Notes under the pieces: generated by a model
Told to the model about the DNA's origin: nothing
The model's input: only the letters and a program-made list of their open reading frames with translations
The model's database searches: none
Made by a program: the position numbers and the translations under genes
In this document: positions 15,145 through 24,622 of the stretch, one piece after another
Layout of the letters: every line of letters begins with the position of its first letter
Position numbering within the stretch: the stretch's first letter is position 1
Source of the DNA: Candidatus Binatia bacterium
GTDB lineage: Bacteria > Desulfobacterota > Binatia > HRBIN30
Assembly: GCA_023150935.1 (NCBI GenBank)
Contig: JAKLJW010000029.1
Span: 1 to 64,000 of the forward strand
Reading direction: 5' to 3'
Length of the DNA: 64,000 bases

Positions 15145-16416
15145 GCCAGGGCGCTTGCGGCGGCGGCCCAGCCAGAACCACAGGATCGCGGCCACCGCCC
15201 CGGCGCCGACTGCCGCCGCAACGGCAAACAGATAGCGCCGGTACGGTATGTACGTGCACGTATTCAACAGCACCGACACCGTACCCCTGGTCGGATTCGT
15301 AACCGCGACGTCGAGCTTGGCGTCGCCGTTGAAATCGGCAACCACGAGTCCCGTAGGAGCCACCCCCGCGGACTGTCGCAGCGGCGCGGCGAATCCGCCC
15401 GCCCCGTCGGAGACCAGCACCGAGATCTCCCCTGCGTCACGATTCGTCACGACGAAGTCGAGGTTACCGTCGCGGTCGATGTCGGCGGCGGCAATGGCCG
15501 TCGGACTGAGCCACGCCGCCGCGTTGGTGCCCGACGTGTAGCCACCACCCGGCTCCTTCAAGAGGAGCGAGACGTCATCGCTTCCCTGATTGGCGGTAGC
15601 GAGATCCAGCGCCAGATCGCCATTGAAGTACCCGGCCACGATCGACCGCGGCATCACGCCGACCGGAAAGTTGACCGCCGAGCCAAACCCGCGGGCGCCG
15701 TCGTGACGCACCACCGACACGGTGTTGTCATCCGCATTCGGCACCGCAAAATCGATCGTTGTATCGCCGTCCAGGTCCGTCGCCACGACCGCCGCCGACC
15801 CGCCCCCGGTCCGCACCGAGACCGCCGGCGCCCAGAGATCTTCCGCCTCGCCGAACAGAACGCTTGCATCGCCGCCACGCGCATTGGCAACCACCAGGTC
15901 CATGCGCTGGTCACGGTCGATGTCGACGGCAATGACCGCGGTCGGAGCCTGCCCTACCTCCAGCACCGGGCCCGGACGCAATCCCCCCTTGCCGTCGCCA
16001 ACGAGCAACGAAACGCTGTTGCTCCCCGCGTTGGCCACCGCGACATCGGCCGCGCCGTCCCCCGTAAGGTCGGCAACCGCCACGCCCTCGGGCGCAACGC
16101 CGGTTGCCGCCTCCGTAGCGAGGCTAAACCCGCCCTTGCCGTCACCGCGCAGAACCGTCACCGCGTCCGCCGCGTTTCGGCTGACCACGAGATCGACGAT
16201 TCCGTCTCCCGTGAGGTCCCCGGCCCCCAGTTCGCGTGGTTCGCCATCGATCGCCAGCGCCACCGGCGCGGCAAAGCTCGGGGCGCTGCACTGTGCTGCC
16301 ACCGGTATAATGTGGCCACCGAGCAGGCTCACAGCGACAATGCCGGAGAGCGCAAAGCGGCACCCCGAACGGGCGGCACTCCGAACGACGACCATACGCA
16401 GCCTGACGGTATACAC
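15130..16416 (-). CDS. FG-GAP/VCBS repeat surface protein
   Basis: A 428-residue protein with an N-terminal hydrophobic export signal (ALSGIVAVSLLGGHIIPVAAQ). It is followed by about seven repeats of the FG-GAP type with calcium-loop motifs such as DLTGDGIVDLVVS, DIDRDQRMDLVVA and DFNGDAKLDVAVT, predicted to form a beta-propeller. The C-terminus has one transmembrane helix (LFAVAAAVGAGAVAAILWFWL) followed by RRRKR, a membrane anchor. The repeat protein is probably displayed on the cell surface or periplasmic face. It is the first of three such proteins in the window. Its ligand is unknown. Confidence 0.8.
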   Translation of the reverse strand: MYTVRLRMVVVRSAARSGCRFALSGIVAVSLLGGHIIPVAAQCSAPSFAAPVALAIDGEPRELGAGDLTGDGIVDLVVSRNAADAVTVLRGDGKGGFSLATEAATGVAPEGVAVADLTGDGAADVAVANAGSNSVSLLVGDGKGGLRPGPVLEVGQAPTAVIAVDIDRDQRMDLVVANARGGDASVLFGEAEDLWAPAVSVRTGGGSAAVVATDLDGDTTIDFAVPNADDNTVSVVRHDGARGFGSAVNFPVGVMPRSIVAGYFNGDLALDLATANQGSDDVSLLLKEPGGGYTSGTNAAAWLSPTAIAAADIDRDGNLDFVVTNRDAGEISVLVSDGAGGFAAPLRQSAGVAPTGLVVADFNGDAKLDVAVTNPTRGTVSVLLNTCTYIPYRRYLFAVAAAVGAGAVAAILWFWLGRRRKRPGEAAV

Positions 16417-16590
16417 GCACGGAACTTATCCAATGCCCCGTGCCGAGGGCAAGAATGGGCCTGCACGCGAGCGCTCGCGGAGCAGATTCGCCTTGACAAT
16501 TCGCGCGCTGCCACGATAGACGTCGACAATCGCGGTAGTTCGAGGACGCAGGGGCGTCAGAGCCGCTAATTCACTGTCCAGGGGGCTGCA
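16417..16590 (+). promoter_or_regulatory. Divergent promoter region with TTGACA box
   Basis: Between two divergent exported-protein genes. On the plus strand TTGACA at 16493-16498 is followed 16 bp later by GATAGA at 16515-16520, a weak sigma70-like pair for the stalked protein gene. No gene is seen. Confidence 0.35.
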
Positions 16591-19224
16591 ATGCGGCGAA
16601 GCAGGTTGCTGGGGTTGTTCTTGCTCCCGATAGTTGGCGCCCTGATTTTTACTCAGGGTGGCGATGCCCAGATACCGAAGGAACAGGGGAAATGCCGCCA
16701 GGTCCTCGGCTTGGGCGCCCGCAAACTCGCCGACACCGTAACGCGCGAGCAGCAGAAATGTCATCTCGCCCGCATGGTCGGAACCATCGCGGCCGCTACG
16801 GACTGCAACGACCCCGCCCAGCTTCCCGCCGATAGCCTGAGCAAGATCGGCAAGGCCGAGACCAAGCTCACCGCCCTGACCCAGAAGCGCTGCGTCTCCC
16901 CGGTCCCCCCGCCAGCTTCGCTGGGATACACGTTGTGCCTGTCGCCCTGCGCGGTGGCGATCACCGACTATACGAGCGTCGCGACCTGCCTCGCCTGCCG
17001 CGCCAAGACCGGCGCCTCCGACGCTAACACCGTCGCCTACGGCGCTCTCCCCGACCCGCCCGTACAGGGGCAATCGAACGCCATCACCGACTGCCACCGC
17101 TCGATCGGCAAGGCACTGCAGAAGTACACGGCGACCCGTGTCAAAGAGCAGCAGAAGTGCCAGTACAAGGAAGACCTCGGCAAGATACCAAGCACCGACT
17201 GCCAGACCGCCGATCTGAAGGGCAGCATCGCCAAGGCGCTGACCAAGCTTAACGACACCATCGCCAAGTGTAACCCCTCGGCCCTATTCCTGATGACGAG
17301 TTGCGGCGACACGATCCCGAACGCGCAAGCCTGCATCGCGTCGACGGCTATCTCTACCGCCGATAACCTGTACATAGACGTGTACGCACCGTTGCAAGCG
17401 ACGCCCACCCCGAGCAACACGGCAACCGTAACGCAAACCCCCACCCAGACCCCAACGCCGACGGAGACCGGTACACCCACCAACACGCCGACCATCACCC
17501 AGACGCCGACGGTAACGGACACGCCCACGGAAACCCCGACCAGAACGCAGACCCCGACCGGGACCCTGCCAACCCACACGCCGACCCACACTCCGACGAA
17601 TACGCCCACGAGCACCGCGACACCGACGGACACGCCGACGTCGACGCCGACCGACACCGCGACGGCCACGCCGACCTCCACCGACACGCCGACGGTCACC
17701 GCGACTGCCACACCGACCAATACCGCAACCGGTACGGCGACACGGACGCCAACCCGAACCCCTACCAACACGGCGACAACCACCCCCACGAGGACACCGA
17801 CGAACACCGCAACCAACACCCCGACGACGACCCCGACCGCCACCCCCACCAACACTCCGCACAATGCGATCTTCGTATCGAGCGCGTCCGGCAGCAACGT
17901 CAGCGGATGCGGCGCGACCCGCTTCGCGCCGTGTCTGACCATTTCGTACGGACTCACGGAAGCCGTCAGTCAGAGCAAGTCCAGAGTGTCGGTGGCCAGC
18001 GGGACCTACAGCGAGTCGGTCACCCTCGTCAGCAACGTCACCGTCGACGGCGGCTACAACGAGGGTCTCAACTGGTACAAGGATGGTTCGACCACCACGA
18101 TCAACGGCGGCACGACGGCGGTGCTCGCCACTTCGGTCAGCAACGCCGGGCTCGAAGGTCTGACGATCAAGTCCGCTAACGCCAGCGGCACCGGCAACAG
18201 TTCCTACGCGGTACGGCTGGTTTCGTCCACGAACACCACCATCGACAACTGCACGGTTCAGGCCGGCACCGGCAGCGGTGGCAGCAGCGGTTCCAGCGGC
18301 GTCACCGGCGCTTCAGGTAGCAGCGGAAACGGTGGCGGTAATGGCTGCGAGAACTCGACTACCGCGTGCAGCACTTGCGGAACGCCCCAGGGCGGCAACG
18401 GTGCCAGCGGGGCGAGCTGCGGCGGCTACACCAGCGGCGCCGGTGGCAAGGGCGGCAACGGCGGCCTCGGCGGGCCGGGATGCGACACCTCCGGTCCGCT
18501 CGCCCAGAGTGGGTCCGGGGGCAGTACGCCATCGAACGGTAGCCCGAGTGGCGGCGGCGGCGGCTCCAACAATGGCGGTGCTTGCGGCGACACACCCAGC
18601 GGCGGCAGTTCCGGAAACACCGGGGTTGCCGGCACCAACGGCACGGCAGGGGCGAGCTTCGGCACGGCCGGCTCGACTTACAGCCCCGCGGCGGGCGGCA
18701 ACGGCGCCAATGGCTACCCGGGTTCCGGTGGAGGCGGGGGAGGAGGCGGCGGCGCGGGCGTCTCCTGGTGCGACAGCTACGGCGGCGGGGGTGGCGGGGG
18801 CGGCTCCGGCGGCTGCGGCGGTGCGCTGGCAACGGGCGGCACCGGCGCGGGCGGCTCGTTTGCCCTGTGGGTAAACGGCGGCAGTGCAACGGTAACGAAC
18901 AGCACGCTGAAAAGCGCCAACGGCGGTGCCGGCGGTGCCGCTGGTGCGGGCGGAAACGGCGGCTCCGGTGGAAGCCCGGGCGGCGGCGGAAACGGCGAAG
19001 ACGACTCCAAAGCGGGCGCCGGCGGTGGCACCGGCGGCACCGGTGGGCGCGGCGGTCACGGCGGCGGCGGCGGCGGCGGCCCGTCGGTGGGCATCGTCTG
19101 CAGCAGCGGCGCGACGGTCACGCGCTCGGGCAACAGCTTTGTGCTCGGTAGCGGCGGTAGCGGCGGCTCGTCGTCCGGAAACGCCGGCGCCACCGGGTTC
19201 AACGCCAACGAGAACGGCTGCTGA
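16591..19224 (+). CDS. Stalked beta-helix surface protein with Gly-rich tail
   Basis: An 877-residue secreted protein with four parts. Residues 1-26 are a signal peptide ending GGDAQ. Residues 27-265 form a Cys-rich helical region with two related blocks ([10 protein letters not shown] and [10 protein letters not shown]). Residues about 270-423 are a Thr/Pro/Asn stalk (TPTNTPT units). Residues about 425-560 resemble a right-handed beta-helix ([18 protein letters not shown]). About 555-860 is a Gly/Ser/Ala-rich region with dozens of GGxGG units, similar in style to PGRS tails. No sorting motif follows; it ends NENGC. Function unknown, probably a cell-surface adhesin or matrix protein. Confidence 0.75.
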   Translation: MRRSRLLGLFLLPIVGALIFTQGGDAQIPKEQGKCRQVLGLGARKLADTVTREQQKCHLARMVGTIAAATDCNDPAQLPADSLSKIGKAETKLTALTQKRCVSPVPPPASLGYTLCLSPCAVAITDYTSVATCLACRAKTGASDANTVAYGALPDPPVQGQSNAITDCHRSIGKALQKYTATRVKEQQKCQYKEDLGKIPSTDCQTADLKGSIAKALTKLNDTIAKCNPSALFLMTSCGDTIPNAQACIASTAISTADNLYIDVYAPLQATPTPSNTATVTQTPTQTPTPTETGTPTNTPTITQTPTVTDTPTETPTRTQTPTGTLPTHTPTHTPTNTPTSTATPTDTPTSTPTDTATATPTSTDTPTVTATATPTNTATGTATRTPTRTPTNTATTTPTRTPTNTATNTPTTTPTATPTNTPHNAIFVSSASGSNVSGCGATRFAPCLTISYGLTEAVSQSKSRVSVASGTYSESVTLVSNVTVDGGYNEGLNWYKDGSTTTINGGTTAVLATSVSNAGLEGLTIKSANASGTGNSSYAVRLVSSTNTTIDNCTVQAGTGSGGSSGSSGVTGASGSSGNGGGNGCENSTTACSTCGTPQGGNGASGASCGGYTSGAGGKGGNGGLGGPGCDTSGPLAQSGSGGSTPSNGSPSGGGGGSNNGGACGDTPSGGSSGNTGVAGTNGTAGASFGTAGSTYSPAAGGNGANGYPGSGGGGGGGGGAGVSWCDSYGGGGGGGGSGGCGGALATGGTGAGGSFALWVNGGSATVTNSTLKSANGGAGGAAGAGGNGGSGGSPGGGGNGEDDSKAGAGGGTGGTGGRGGHGGGGGGGPSVGIVCSSGATVTRSGNSFVLGSGGSGGSSSGNAGATGFNANENGC

Positions 19225-19231
19225 TCGAAGT

Positions 19232-19259
19232 GTCCGCGCACCCGGAGCGGTGCGTGGAC
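19232..19259. terminator. Hairpin between convergent genes
   Basis: GTCCGCGCACC (19232-19242) pairs with GGTGCGTGGAC (19249-19259) with one G-U pair. It lies between the convergent stalked-protein and VOC genes and is followed by a C-run on the plus strand. It fits a bidirectional terminator. Confidence 0.5.
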
Positions 19260-19271
19260 GAACCCCCCGCC

Positions 19272-19697
19272 TTACGACTGTGCGCGGTGCGGGTCGATGC
19301 TCTGGCCGTGCGAGAATTCGAGGAAGTTGCCGTCCGGGTCGCGGACGATGCAAATGTACCCGACGACGGGCCCGGCATCGAGCGGGCCCTGGTCGAGCAC
19401 GCCCTCCGCAGCGCCACGGGCCGCGATCGCATCCACGGCGGCCCGTGAACCCACGTCATAACCGAAGTGCGCCAGGCGCGGCGGCGGCGCCGCCGACCCG
19501 GGCGTGGCCTGGATAGCAACGATGACAAACACGGGGTCTTGGGGGCGTTCGCTGAGCCACACCACGCGGACGTCGCCGTCGACACGGTCGTGTACGACGT
19601 ACAGCCCGGCGTAGCGCCGGTAGAAGTCAACCGTACCGGCCACGTCGTGCACGAACAGGGCGATGTGCGTCAGGTGCGGCGTCATCTGGTCCGGCAC
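19272..19697 (-). CDS. VOC-family (glyoxalase/dioxygenase-like) protein
   Basis: A 141-residue single-module protein of the vicinal-oxygen-chelate superfamily. The first metal histidine lies in LTHIALFVHDV; the acidic ligand is in DPDGNFLEFSHG near the C-terminus. FYRRYAGLYVV fits the paired beta-alpha-beta-beta-beta modules. Typical roles include lactoylglutathione lyase, fosfomycin resistance and ring-cleavage enzymes; none can be chosen here. It starts 22 bp after leuD and probably shares its transcript. Confidence 0.82.
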   Translation of the reverse strand: MPDQMTPHLTHIALFVHDVAGTVDFYRRYAGLYVVHDRVDGDVRVVWLSERPQDPVFVIVAIQATPGSAAPPPRLAHFGYDVGSRAAVDAIAARGAAEGVLDQGPLDAGPVVGYICIVRDPDGNFLEFSHGQSIDPHRAQS

Positions 19698-19719
19698 TGC
19701 GCCACAGCAGGGCGGCTAC

Positions 19720-20337
19720 TCAGTCGCGGAAGTCGCGCATGTAGGGCAACCGTGCCGCCTTCTCTCGCACCGCGTCGAGGGCCTCTACCAGGAAGCGCGT
19801 CGCGTCCCATGACCCGTCGAGCAGCCGCGTACGCGTGTCGGCCGGCAACGTCACCCGATACGATCGGCCCCGATACGTTGCCACCATACCCTCGAGGTCG
19901 ACCACGAGATCGTGCCCCGGGTCCTCTTCGACTGCCGCCATCAGCGCAGCGATGTCGGCCGCCGTTGCCGTAACGCAAGGAATGCCAAGGGCGACGCAAT
20001 TACCGAAGAAGATGTCCGCGAACGATTCCCCCACAAGTGCCTTGATCCCCCAGCGGAGCAGCGCCTGCGGCGCATGCTCCCGCGACGAACCGCAGCCAAA
20101 GTTCTTGTTGACCACAGCGATCCGCGGCCCCTTCGCCGCAAAGGGCGGATGGTCCATGGCGTGCCCGAGCGAGCGCCCCTCGGCATCGAAGCGCGCGTCG
20201 TGAAACGCGTATTGGCCCATACCGTCGAAAGTAATGGCCTTCATGAACCGCGCCGGAATAATGCGGTCCGTGTCGATGTCGTTGCCGCGCAGCGGTATAG
20301 GCCGCCCGGCTACCCTTGTAATGGAAACTAACGCCAT
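19720..20337 (-). CDS. leuD: 3-isopropylmalate dehydratase small subunit
   Basis: A 205-residue swivel-domain subunit of isopropylmalate isomerase in leucine biosynthesis; with LeuC it converts 2- to 3-isopropylmalate. Visible family segments are DIDTDRIIPARFM, FGCGSSREHAPQALL and IFFGNCVALGIP. The length matches LeuD of the bacterial type. It is 47 bp downstream of leuC. Confidence 0.93.
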   Translation of the reverse strand: MALVSITRVAGRPIPLRGNDIDTDRIIPARFMKAITFDGMGQYAFHDARFDAEGRSLGHAMDHPPFAAKGPRIAVVNKNFGCGSSREHAPQALLRWGIKALVGESFADIFFGNCVALGIPCVTATAADIAALMAAVEEDPGHDLVVDLEGMVATYRGRSYRVTLPADTRTRLLDGSWDATRFLVEALDAVREKAARLPYMRDFRD

Positions 20338-20384
20338 CGTCGTCAGTTGCCCTCCGTTCGTCGGTCGTTGCGCCGCGCCTGCGC

Positions 20385-21800
20385 TCAGGCGGCGCGGTCG
20401 CGGAGCAGCTCGCGCACGTCCACGACGTGCCCCTCGATCGCCGCGGCTGCCACCATGGCGGGACTCATCAGCAGCGTTCTGCCGGTCGGGCTACCCTGGC
20501 GACCCTTGAAGTTGCGGTTGCTGGACGACGCGCACATCTGCCGGCCTTCGAGACGGTCGGGGTTCATGGCAAGACACATCGAGCAGCCGGGCAGCCGCCA
20601 TTCGAAACCGGCGGCACGGAAGACCTCGTGCAAGCCCTCCGCTTCGGCCGCGCGCGCCACCGCCTCCGAGCCCGGTACGACCAGCGCCTTGACGTGCGCG
20701 GCCACATGCCCGCGCCGCGCCACCCGCGCTGCCTCGCGCAGATCGGACAGCCGCCCGTTGGTACACGAACCGATGAACGCCACGTCGATACGCGTGCCGC
20801 GAATCGGTGCTCCCGGCACGAGGCCCATGTACTCGAAGGCGTCTTCAGCCACTGCCAGCTCGTCCGCCGAGAACGACTCCGGTGCGGGAATCGTTTCGTC
20901 GACACCGATCGCCTGCCCCGGGTTAATACCCCAGGTGACCGTCGGCGCAATGCCGCCGCCGTCCATACGCACCACATCGTCGTAACCCGCGCCGGCATCG
21001 GAGGCCATCGACAGCCACCACGCCTTCGCCCGATCGAACGCCGCCCCCGCCGGCACGAACTCCCGCCCCCGCAGGTATTCGACGGTGGTCGCATCCGGAT
21101 TGACGTAACCGAGCCGGGCGCCGCCTTCGATGCTCATGTTGCAGACGGTCATGCGCTCTTCCATGCTCATGCGCTCGAAGACCGGCCCGGCGTATTCGTA
21201 AGCGTAACCGACTCCCCCCTTCACGCCGAGCTTGCGGATGATGTGCAGCACGACATCCTTGGCGTAGACTCCCGGCCCGAGCGTCCCGCTCACCTCGATC
21301 CGGCGCACGCGCGGCCGGCTCATCGCGAGGCACTGACTGGCCAGCACGTCCCGCACCTGACTGGTACCGATGCCGAACGCTACCGTCCCCAGCGCCCCGT
21401 GGGTGCTGGTGTGGCTGTCGCCGCAGGCGATCGTCATCCCCGGCTGTGTCAATCCCAGCTCCGGCCCGAGCACGTGAACGATACCCTGATGCCCGGTTGC
21501 CGCATCGAAGAATCGGATGCCGAATTCGCGGCAGTTCCGCTCGATGGCACCGATCATCTCCTCGGCCTGCCGGTCGGCAAACGGGCGCGCTCGCGTATCG
21601 GTCGGAACGATATGGTCGACGGTGGCGAAGGTGCGATTCGCAAACGGTACGGCCAGCCCGCTCTCCCGCAACATCTGGAACGCTTGCGGACTGGTAACTT
21701 CGTGAACCAGATGCAGCCCGATGAAGAGCTGCGTCTGTCCGGACGGCAGATCTCGAACGGTGTGGGCGTCCCATACCTTGTCCAGAAGGCTCTTCCCCAT
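20385..21800 (-). CDS. leuC: 3-isopropylmalate dehydratase large subunit
   Basis: A 471-residue aconitase-type subunit binding a [4Fe-4S] cluster. FIGSCTNGR and the paired cysteines of GCSMC provide the three cluster ligands; [12 protein letters not shown] is the substrate-site motif. ATG at 21800 ([15 protein letters not shown]) is the normal LeuC N-terminus and is preceded by GAGGGG at 5 bp; an upstream start 21 bp away is unlikely. It lies between the PNPOx-like gene (36-bp gap) and leuD. leuA and leuB are not in the window. Confidence 0.94.
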   Translation of the reverse strand: MGKSLLDKVWDAHTVRDLPSGQTQLFIGLHLVHEVTSPQAFQMLRESGLAVPFANRTFATVDHIVPTDTRARPFADRQAEEMIGAIERNCREFGIRFFDAATGHQGIVHVLGPELGLTQPGMTIACGDSHTSTHGALGTVAFGIGTSQVRDVLASQCLAMSRPRVRRIEVSGTLGPGVYAKDVVLHIIRKLGVKGGVGYAYEYAGPVFERMSMEERMTVCNMSIEGGARLGYVNPDATTVEYLRGREFVPAGAAFDRAKAWWLSMASDAGAGYDDVVRMDGGGIAPTVTWGINPGQAIGVDETIPAPESFSADELAVAEDAFEYMGLVPGAPIRGTRIDVAFIGSCTNGRLSDLREAARVARRGHVAAHVKALVVPGSEAVARAAEAEGLHEVFRAAGFEWRLPGCSMCLAMNPDRLEGRQMCASSSNRNFKGRQGSPTGRTLLMSPAMVAAAAIEGHVVDVRELLRDRAA

Positions 21801-21836
21801 GCAACCCCTCGTGAGAGACACTCCTTAGCGCATAGC

Positions 21837-22298
21837 TCAGGCGGGAGCGAGTCTCGACCGCTCGGTGCCCCGCAGGGGAACGACCTTGGTCTCCCGACTG
21901 CGACCAATGGCGAAGGTCCAGTCCGTATAGCGGACCCGTTCCGGAGTCACCCGGATGATCAGAATGCGCGGATCGTCACGCACGCAGTCGAGCGCCGGGA
22001 AGCGCTCGCTCAGCAGTGCCTCGCCATACTCGCGCGCCTCGCCGGTGAGCACCTCCGCCCGCCCGATGATCTCAACGCCGCGCATCGGGATGCGGAAGCC
22101 GTCGTCGATCACCAGCGACACGGTCGGCTGCTGCAGCACGCCGCGGTGCTTCACGCTGCCGGCAAAGACGAGAGAATACAGGTTCATGTCGTCCCCGACC
22201 GCATAACACGCGGTCGAGGCACGAACCTCGTCGTCCAGCGCCATGGCCATGACCATCGACTGGCGCTCGCGGATATATGCTTCAACTTCATCGATCAT
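21837..22298 (-). CDS. Pyridoxamine 5'-phosphate oxidase-family protein
   Basis: A 153-residue split-barrel flavin-binding-type protein. The segments MVMAMALDDEVRASTACYAV, HRGVLQQPTVSLVID and VEIIGRAEVL match small PNPOx-like proteins, which bind FMN or F420 and act on unknown substrates. It is upstream of leuC in the same direction with a 36-bp gap, and may be in the same operon. It is too short and divergent to be PdxH itself. Confidence 0.8.
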   Translation of the reverse strand: MIDEVEAYIRERQSMVMAMALDDEVRASTACYAVGDDMNLYSLVFAGSVKHRGVLQQPTVSLVIDDGFRIPMRGVEIIGRAEVLTGEAREYGEALLSERFPALDCVRDDPRILIIRVTPERVRYTDWTFAIGRSRETKVVPLRGTERSRLAPA

Positions 22299-22686
22299 GA
22301 TCTACCCCCACGTAACGAGAATGCCGGAGTGCCCCCGCCAAACGTCGCTCCGCCGGGACAACGTTGCGCATTGTGCCACGTCTACGCCACCGGCCACCAG
22401 AGGGATCGTGTGCAAGCCCAGCTTCCGATCGGCACGACCGACGCACCGCGGAAGGTCCTCGGCCCGGATCAGCGGTGCATCTCACGCCGCCGCTCGATGC
22501 GGCTCCTTATGAGACGGACCCTGGTGGGGCGGACGGCTCGGTTTCGGCCCGCGAACAGGGAATCCAGAATGGGAAACCGGAGGCTGGAGACCGGGAACGG
22601 GAGACCGGATACGTAGGGCCGTTCGCGGTCCCGTTGACGGGGCTCCGGAACGAAGCGGCCAGGGCCGGCACCGCCCGCCCGAATCC
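22299..22686. other. Intergenic region with purine-rich repeat
   Basis: No gene seen. Bases 22560-22620 contain degenerate repeats of the unit GGAGACCGG/GGGAACGGGAG. The promoter for the PNPOx-leuC-leuD set should be in the left part; hemW ends at the right edge. Confidence 0.4.
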
Positions 22687-23859
22687 TCAGACCAACGAAG
22701 CAAAGACGGCGTCCGCCACCATCAATCCGCGCGCGGTCAGCCGCCAGGCGTCCGCGTGCAGCTCCAGCAAACCGTCACGCGCATGTTCGGCAAGGACCGG
22801 GAAGGCATCCTCTATCTCCACGCCGAAGCGGGTTCGGAACGTCTCGCTCTGCAAGCCCTCGCGGCAGCGCAGTCCCAGAAAGGCGAACTCGCCACGGGCC
22901 TGCGCCGCGGAGAGCGCTTCTTCACCGGCACGAGCATTGCCGGCGGTTTCGACCGCACGCATGTAAACCTCCGGGCTCGATGCGTTCCGCCATCTGGTTC
23001 CCCACCGATCTCCCGGTGCATGGGCATCGCCGACACAGCCGCTGAAGGAATGCGCACCGGCACCGACGCCGAGATACGGTTCATGGCGCCAGTAAGTAAG
23101 ATTGTGCCGGCAGGCACGACCCGGCCGCGCGTAGTTCGAAACCTCGTAGTGCTCGTAACCGGCCCCGACCAGCGTTGCCTGTGCGTGTTCGAACAGGTCC
23201 GCCTCGACCTCGGCGGACAACTCGCGCAGCGCCCCTTGTGCCCGCAATCGGTGAAACGCCGTCCCGTTCTCGTAAGTCAGGTTGTACGCGGAGATATGCT
23301 CGGGTTGCAGCGCGCAGGCCTGGGCGAGGTCGGCCGACCACTCCGAAATCGTCTGTCCCGGCAGCGCGAAGATGAGATCGAGGTTGACGTTGTCGAACCC
23401 GGCAGCACGGGCAAGCGGCACCGCATTCAGGGCCTCGTCGGGTCCGTGGATGCGTCCGAGACGCCGCAGATGCCGGGCCACAAACGATTGGATCCCGAAG
23501 CTGATGCGGTTCACCCCATGCCGGCGATAACCCGCAAGGGTTGCGCGCGAGACGGTTCCCGGGTTGGCTTCGAGCGTGGTCTCGACGTCATCGGCCAGCT
23601 CCCATAAATCCGCGACCCGCCGCAGCACCGTACCGATCGAATCCGGCGAAAACAGCGAAGGCGTCCCCCCGCCGAAGAAGATCGTAGCCACCTGCCGCCC
23701 CTGCCAGGGGGCCTGCGTTGCGTAATGCCGCAACTCGGCACAGAGGGCATCCACGTAACGCCGCTCCGGCCGGCACTCGACGGCGTGCGAGTTGAAGTCG
23801 CAGTACGGGCATTTCGACTGGCAGTAGGGAATGTGGAGGTAGAGCGAGAAGAGGGGCAT
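22687..23859 (-). CDS. hemW: Radical SAM heme chaperone HemW
   Basis: A 390-residue radical SAM protein of the HemN/HemW group. The cluster motif is CxxxCxxC with cysteines 13, 17 and 20 in PYCQSKCPYCDF. IFFGGGTPSLF and FGIQSF follow, as in HemW. The N-terminus is short (SLYLHIPYC), lacking the longer HemN extension that carries an additional cysteine role; this favours heme-chaperone HemW over coproporphyrinogen dehydrogenase HemN. It is 50 bp downstream of lexA in the same direction and could be co-transcribed. Confidence 0.88.
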   Translation of the reverse strand: MPLFSLYLHIPYCQSKCPYCDFNSHAVECRPERRYVDALCAELRHYATQAPWQGRQVATIFFGGGTPSLFSPDSIGTVLRRVADLWELADDVETTLEANPGTVSRATLAGYRRHGVNRISFGIQSFVARHLRRLGRIHGPDEALNAVPLARAAGFDNVNLDLIFALPGQTISEWSADLAQACALQPEHISAYNLTYENGTAFHRLRAQGALRELSAEVEADLFEHAQATLVGAGYEHYEVSNYARPGRACRHNLTYWRHEPYLGVGAGAHSFSGCVGDAHAPGDRWGTRWRNASSPEVYMRAVETAGNARAGEEALSAAQARGEFAFLGLRCREGLQSETFRTRFGVEIEDAFPVLAEHARDGLLELHADAWRLTARGLMVADAVFASLV

Positions 23860-23909
23860 GGGGGGCTTGAGGGCATGGAGGCGTGGGATATCCCTCCAGT
23901 CTCCACTTC

Positions 23910-24512
23910 CTAGTACTTCCTCATCACCGCGACCACGACGCCGCGCACCGTCACGTCCTTCTGCTTGAGGACGAGAGGCGTCATATTCGCATTCGCCGGG
24001 ACCAGGCGTACCCTGTCACCGCGTTCGCGGTAGAACTTCTTTACGGTCGCCTCGCCGTTGACAATTGCAACGACCGTCTCTCCGTTCTCGGCCGTGGCGC
24101 GCTCTTCGACCACGATGTAGTCGCCGTCGAGGATGCCCTCGTCGACCATGGAGTCGCCGCGCACGCGAAGCGCGAACGTATTCTGCCGGCGCACGAACTC
24201 CTCGGGCACGGTGAACCGGTCGCTGACCTCGACGGCCTCGATCGGCCGCCCGGCGGCAACGTAGCCGAGCATCGGCAACTCCACCGCGGCACGGGGCTTC
24301 TGTTGGGGCACCAGCTCGATGGCGCGACTGAAGTTCCAGCGCCGGCGGATGAGACCCTTCTCTTCGAGATTGCAGAGATGTTTGTGGACCGTCGCCAGCG
24401 AAGCCAGCTTGAAGTGCTCGCCAATTTCCTCGAGTGTCGGCGCATATCCCTGGCGGGCAATGTAATCCCCCAGATAGTCGTAAAGCTCCTTCTGCCGTTT
24501 CGTGAGAATCAT
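23910..24512 (-). CDS. lexA: LexA repressor
   Basis: A 200-residue SOS repressor. The N-terminal winged helix (MILTKRQKELYDYLGDYI, then PTLEEIGEHFKLAS) is followed by the self-cleavage domain. The cleavage site is Ala87-Gly88 in VAAGRP, the nucleophile Ser121 in GDSMVDEG, and the base Lys158 in TVKKF. ATG at 24512 gives the normal LexA start, with AAGGCGG upstream; an in-frame start 60 bp earlier adds a non-family sequence. A palindromic sequence directly upstream may be its own operator. Confidence 0.94.
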   Translation of the reverse strand: MILTKRQKELYDYLGDYIARQGYAPTLEEIGEHFKLASLATVHKHLCNLEEKGLIRRRWNFSRAIELVPQQKPRAAVELPMLGYVAAGRPIEAVEVSDRFTVPEEFVRRQNTFALRVRGDSMVDEGILDGDYIVVEERATAENGETVVAIVNGEATVKKFYRERGDRVRLVPANANMTPLVLKQKDVTVRGVVVAVMRKY

Positions 24513-24517
24513 GGATC

Positions 24518-24538
24518 CGCCTTGAGTACTGTCAGGCG
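24518..24538. promoter_or_regulatory. Candidate SOS operator upstream of lexA
   Basis: CGCCTTG and GTCAGGCG flank the palindromic hexamer AGTACT (24525-24530), forming an imperfect inverted repeat. It overlaps the lexA ribosome-binding region. LexA genes are usually autoregulated, and operator sequences differ widely between phyla. Only its position supports this call. Confidence 0.3.
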
Positions 24539-24622
24539 TATAGCGAAAATTAAGCGAAGGCTCAACCGACAAAAACGGCGGACGGAGAAGATCGCCGTCC
24601 GCCGTCTCGAAGAAGCGGGCCG

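Noticed and set aside
13113..15302. Long plus-strand frame of about 729 codons
   Set aside because: It lies antisense to yqgE and out of frame with the M28 peptidase; Arg/Gly-rich translation without domains, typical of GC-rich DNA.
17037..17957. Long minus-strand frame rich in Val-Gly repeats
   Set aside because: It is the antisense of the Thr-Pro stalk codons; the composition is a direct consequence of ACC/ACG repeats and there is no ribosome-binding site.
20427..22616. Long plus-strand frame across leuC
   Set aside because: Antisense to leuC and the PNPOx-like gene, both with full family motifs; the frame has no recognisable domain.
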